Assembly (NCBI GenBank): GCA_001784275.1
Contig: MFQB01000003.1
Location: 1 to 6,577, forward strand
Source: Candidatus Magasanikbacteria bacterium RIFCSPHIGHO2_02_FULL_47_14
GTDB lineage: Bacteria; Patescibacteriota; Patescibacteriia; Magasanikbacterales; UBA922
Direction: 5' to 3'
DNA length: 6,577 nt
The position numbers and the translations under genes are program-made. Under the pieces are notes generated by a model. It was not told the DNA's origin, did not search any database, and was given only the letters and a program-made list of their open reading frames with translations. This document shows, piece after piece, positions 4,610-6,577 of this stretch (positions within the stretch are counted from its first letter, which is position 1; every line of letters begins with the position of its first letter).

Positions 4610-5986
4610 ATGAATAGAAAGTTTTTTCTGACTAGTGTTTTATTGGGGAGCCAGATTTTGGTGCCACAAATTGCCTCAGCAAGTTGGCAGTATGATTACT
4701 TTGGAGATTATGCTTTGGGGCAAGTGCCTTCGGAAACGGTTGTGATAGACAATACACGACCAAAAGTAGACGAAACGATAAATGCAAAATTTCAAATCCG
4801 AAATGGAAAAAATAAAGTCGAGGGAGCTAAATTTAAAGTGTATCATCTCGACCATTATAGAAGTTTGAGTGAAACCGCAGGGTGTGTGAATTGGGACACG
4901 AAAGACAGCCACCTTCTTGCTACCGTGAATTTGCCGAATCTTTCTGCCAACCAGTTGTACGAGGGAGAAACTTCTTTTGTTGCGAGTGCAAATAATGGAT
5001 TTTCTCGGATGAATGGCAGCAATAATATTGTGTTTCTCTTTGAAGACGGGAATCAGTCACTTCAGCTTGGTTGTAACAGTAGTAACTATCTCGTATATTT
5101 GGATGACGCAAAGTTAGATTATGCGGATTTAATTTTTGAAAATGTAACCGCCCCTTCGGAAGTAGATTTAGCAAGCAATGCTCCTATTCAAATAAACTAT
5201 ACTTTAAAAAATGTTGGGAAAAAACAAACTATGGGGTCTTTTCAAGTATGTTTAGAACGTCGAGCCGAAGGAATTTACCCGGATACGTATCCAAATAGAC
5301 CTGCTTTTTGTAAACAGTTTTATGGATCCGGTGACGAAATACAAGCAGGAGCAACTTTTTCTGGTTCTTTTTCATTAATTCCTAATAGTGACTCCTTTTC
5401 TTTGAATCAGTTTGCTCAAAACTATAAGATAAAATCCGGGAGGAATCGAATGGTATTGGCTGTAAATGAACAGGTATTGATGAGTGAAGAAGATTACTCA
5501 AATAATGAAGCCGTATTTTTTATTGATGCAAAAGGAAACGCTGAAGTCCCTGTAAAAGAAGTTGTAAAGCCGGTTGAAACAACAAAGACTGTTTCCCCGG
5601 TCACACCTGTAAATAGTTCTTTTTCTGAGGGAGATATTGTGAAATCACCAATGCATGCCTCTGTGTATCTGTATAAAAATGGAAAACGTCATGCATTTGT
5701 AAACCGTGCTGTATATGCGACCTGGTTCAAAGATTTTAGTAACTTGAAAAATATTGGCGTCGAACAAATGGAGAAAATTCCTTTGGGAGAACCTGTAAGT
5801 ATCAAACCAGGAACCATGCTACTCAAATTTCCCTTAAATCCCCGGGTATATGAAGTTGCTGATGAGGGATTTATTCGCCATATTTCAAATGAAAAACAGG
5901 CTTTGGACAAATATGGTGCGGATTGGAATAGGAAAATCATAGAATTACCAGAAATTTATTTTCTATTTTATACAGTTCTTGAATAG
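4610..5986 (+). CDS. Secreted surface protein with CARDB-like and CPR-type C-terminal domains
   Basis: A 458-residue exported protein. The frame is open further upstream, but the ATG at 4610 is chosen because it begins a clean signal peptide (MNRKFFLTSVLLGSQILVP, cleavage after QIASA near residue 24) and sits behind a promoter. Residues 25-165 look like a beta-rich domain (NAKFQIRNG, FLFEDG). Residues 170-307 resemble a CARDB/APHP-type beta-sandwich: INYTLKNVGKKQ, and DYSNNEAVFFID at the end. A Pro/Thr/Val-rich linker follows at 309-335. Residues 336-458 form a domain I associate with Patescibacteria extracellular proteins: GDIVKSP, KRHAFVN, ATWFKDF, IPLGEPVSIKPGTMLLK, YEVADEGFIRHI and YGADWN. 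No membrane anchor or sorting motif is visible at the C-terminus. A role at the cell surface, possibly adhesive, is inference; no enzyme motif was seen. Confidence 0.88.
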   Translation: MNRKFFLTSVLLGSQILVPQIASASWQYDYFGDYALGQVPSETVVIDNTRPKVDETINAKFQIRNGKNKVEGAKFKVYHLDHYRSLSETAGCVNWDTKDSHLLATVNLPNLSANQLYEGETSFVASANNGFSRMNGSNNIVFLFEDGNQSLQLGCNSSNYLVYLDDAKLDYADLIFENVTAPSEVDLASNAPIQINYTLKNVGKKQTMGSFQVCLERRAEGIYPDTYPNRPAFCKQFYGSGDEIQAGATFSGSFSLIPNSDSFSLNQFAQNYKIKSGRNRMVLAVNEQVLMSEEDYSNNEAVFFIDAKGNAEVPVKEVVKPVETTKTVSPVTPVNSSFSEGDIVKSPMHASVYLYKNGKRHAFVNRAVYATWFKDFSNLKNIGVEQMEKIPLGEPVSIKPGTMLLKFPLNPRVYEVADEGFIRHISNEKQALDKYGADWNRKIIELPEIYFLFYTVLE

Positions 5987-6006
5987 TCTTGAAAAATGAA
6001 TTTTTT

Positions 6007-6037
6007 AAAATCCTCAGCTTACGTTGAGGATTTTTTT
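6007..6037 (+). terminator. intrinsic terminator of the secreted-protein gene
   Basis: AAAATCCTCA (6007-6016), loop of eight, TGAGGATTTT (6025-6034) with the T-run continuing to 6037. It begins 20 nt after the stop codon. Confidence 0.9.
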
Positions 6038-6089
6038 ATTTTACATAAACCGACGAACTTTTCAGTTTCTTCAACCAAAACCCTTACAT

Positions 6090-6123
6090 AAAAAAATGCC
6101 TTTCTTTTGAAAAGCATTTTTTT
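6090..6123. terminator. bidirectional terminator between convergent genes
   Basis: AAAAAAATGC (6090-6099) pairs with GCATTTTTTT (6114-6123); after one C/A mismatch the stem continues TTTC/GAAA around a TTTT loop. Both strands end in a run of seven T's. It lies between the secreted-protein gene and the minus-strand reading frame and can serve both. Confidence 0.82.
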
Positions 6124-6128
6124 ACAGT

Positions 6129-6170
6129 GGTCGTTTGTCGCAACGACCGGAACGCTGCCGTCCTTGGCAG
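6129..6170. other. two small stem-loops in the 3' flank of the right-edge gene
   Basis: GGTCGTT (6129-6135) pairs with AACGACC (6142-6148) around six bases, and CTGCC (6155-6159) pairs with GGCAG (6166-6170) around six bases. They follow the stop codon of the minus-strand gene and precede its terminator. Neither has its own T-run. They may protect the 3' end of the message; this is only a structural observation. Confidence 0.4.
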
Positions 6171-6186
6171 ATTATCCCTCCTTTTC

Positions 6187-6577
6187 TTAGCCACGGGGGC
6201 GGGGCCAGACGATCTGACCCTCTCGGTTGCGGTAGATCACTCCGGGCTTGGGGCCCTTACGCTTGATGCGCCGTCCTGTGACCCCATTGCGCGGGCAGAA
6301 GGTGAAGGAACCGCGGAGGACGATGGCACCGTCTTCGTTCCACTCACATTTCTGGCCCGGCCAGAGCGGGTCGTAGACCGCGTCGTCATCGTTGAGGACG
6401 GGCATAGGCCCCAGCCGCTCGTGCGGTTTGAGGGGCGGGTTTGGCTCGTCCACAGAGATGGGTTCGACTTCCTTGCAGGAGGTCTGGTAGACCCCCACGC
6501 AGTGGAAGCTGACCCCCACTTGAATGACGACCGGGCAGCAGTTGCCCTGCTTGAGCGCCTCAGCCTCGATCTGAGGC
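6187..6577 (-). CDS. Unrecognised GC-rich, cysteine-containing protein, C-terminal part (partial)
   Basis: An open frame enters from the right edge and ends at TAA (6189-6187), giving about 130 visible residues; a GTG at 6519 is internal, not a likely start. The visible protein opens PQIEAEALKQGNCCPVV, then VGVSFHCVGVYQTSC, a proline-rich middle (DEPNPPLKPHERLGP), and PLWPGQKCEWNEDGAIVLRG, and ends with a basic tail (RRIKRKGPKPG, EGQIVWPRPRG). At least six cysteines are visible, including an adjacent pair. I recognise no family. The sequence is far richer in G and C than the neighbouring genes: one counted line (6241-6300) is 40 of 60 G+C, against 22 of 60 at 5641-5700. Codons end mostly in G or C, unlike the rest of the window. 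It may be recently acquired DNA, or a wrong join at a contig end. That it is coding rests on the open frame and protein-like composition. Confidence 0.55.
   Translation of the reverse strand, partial: PQIEAEALKQGNCCPVVIQVGVSFHCVGVYQTSCKEVEPISVDEPNPPLKPHERLGPMPVLNDDDAVYDPLWPGQKCEWNEDGAIVLRGSFTFCPRNGVTGRRIKRKGPKPGVIYRNREGQIVWPRPRG

Noticed and set aside
1..6577. CRISPR array, insertion sequence or rRNA
   Set aside because: No regularly spaced repeats, transposase motifs with terminal inverted repeats, or rRNA-like conserved stretches were seen.

Overview
The window looks like a chromosomal fragment of a Patescibacteria (CPR, Parcubacteria-like) bacterium. This is inferred, not measured. The main clue is the secreted protein at 4610-5986: its C-terminal domain is of a kind I associate with CPR surface proteins. 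Further clues are a small DUF378 membrane protein with a cysteine tail, a tiny GIY-YIG protein fused onto the front of a tRNA gene, compact spacing, and genes that mostly lack a Shine-Dalgarno sequence. The standard genetic code fits every gene.

Layout. Positions 1-1278 (minus strand) hold the first 426 codons of clpB, cut by the left edge. Its control region at 1314-1369 contains a sigma70-type promoter followed by a CIRCE (HrcA) operator. A WecG/TagA/CpsF-family glycosyltransferase (1391-2161) diverges from it and is followed after 21 nt by gltX (2183-3664). Promoter-like elements place both plus-strand starts only about 3 nt downstream of predicted transcription starts. A DUF378 membrane protein (3715-3945) has its own extended -10 promoter overlapping the end of gltX and a very strong terminator (3960-3995).

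The most unusual part is 4001-4453. A good promoter (TTGACG-17-TATACT) leads into a short hairpin and a 15-nt copy of a tRNA anticodon region. A GIY-YIG reading frame broken by a 4-nt tandem duplication follows. Then comes an intact tRNA-Thr(GGT) whose first 10 nt overlap the end of that frame, so the GIY-YIG stop codon lies inside the tRNA. A perfect-palindrome terminator closes the unit.

Downstream, a 28-bp perfect palindrome and a promoter precede the secreted protein gene, which ends in its own terminator. A second, bidirectional terminator separates it from a convergent minus-strand reading frame (6187-6577, open to the right edge). That frame is GC-rich, cysteine-containing and unlike its surroundings; I do not recognise it.

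Functionally this is a mix of housekeeping (protein disaggregation, tRNA charging, a tRNA), cell-surface functions (glycosyltransferase, secreted protein, small membrane protein) and one candidate selfish tRNA-associated module. Nothing suggests a single pathway linking them all.
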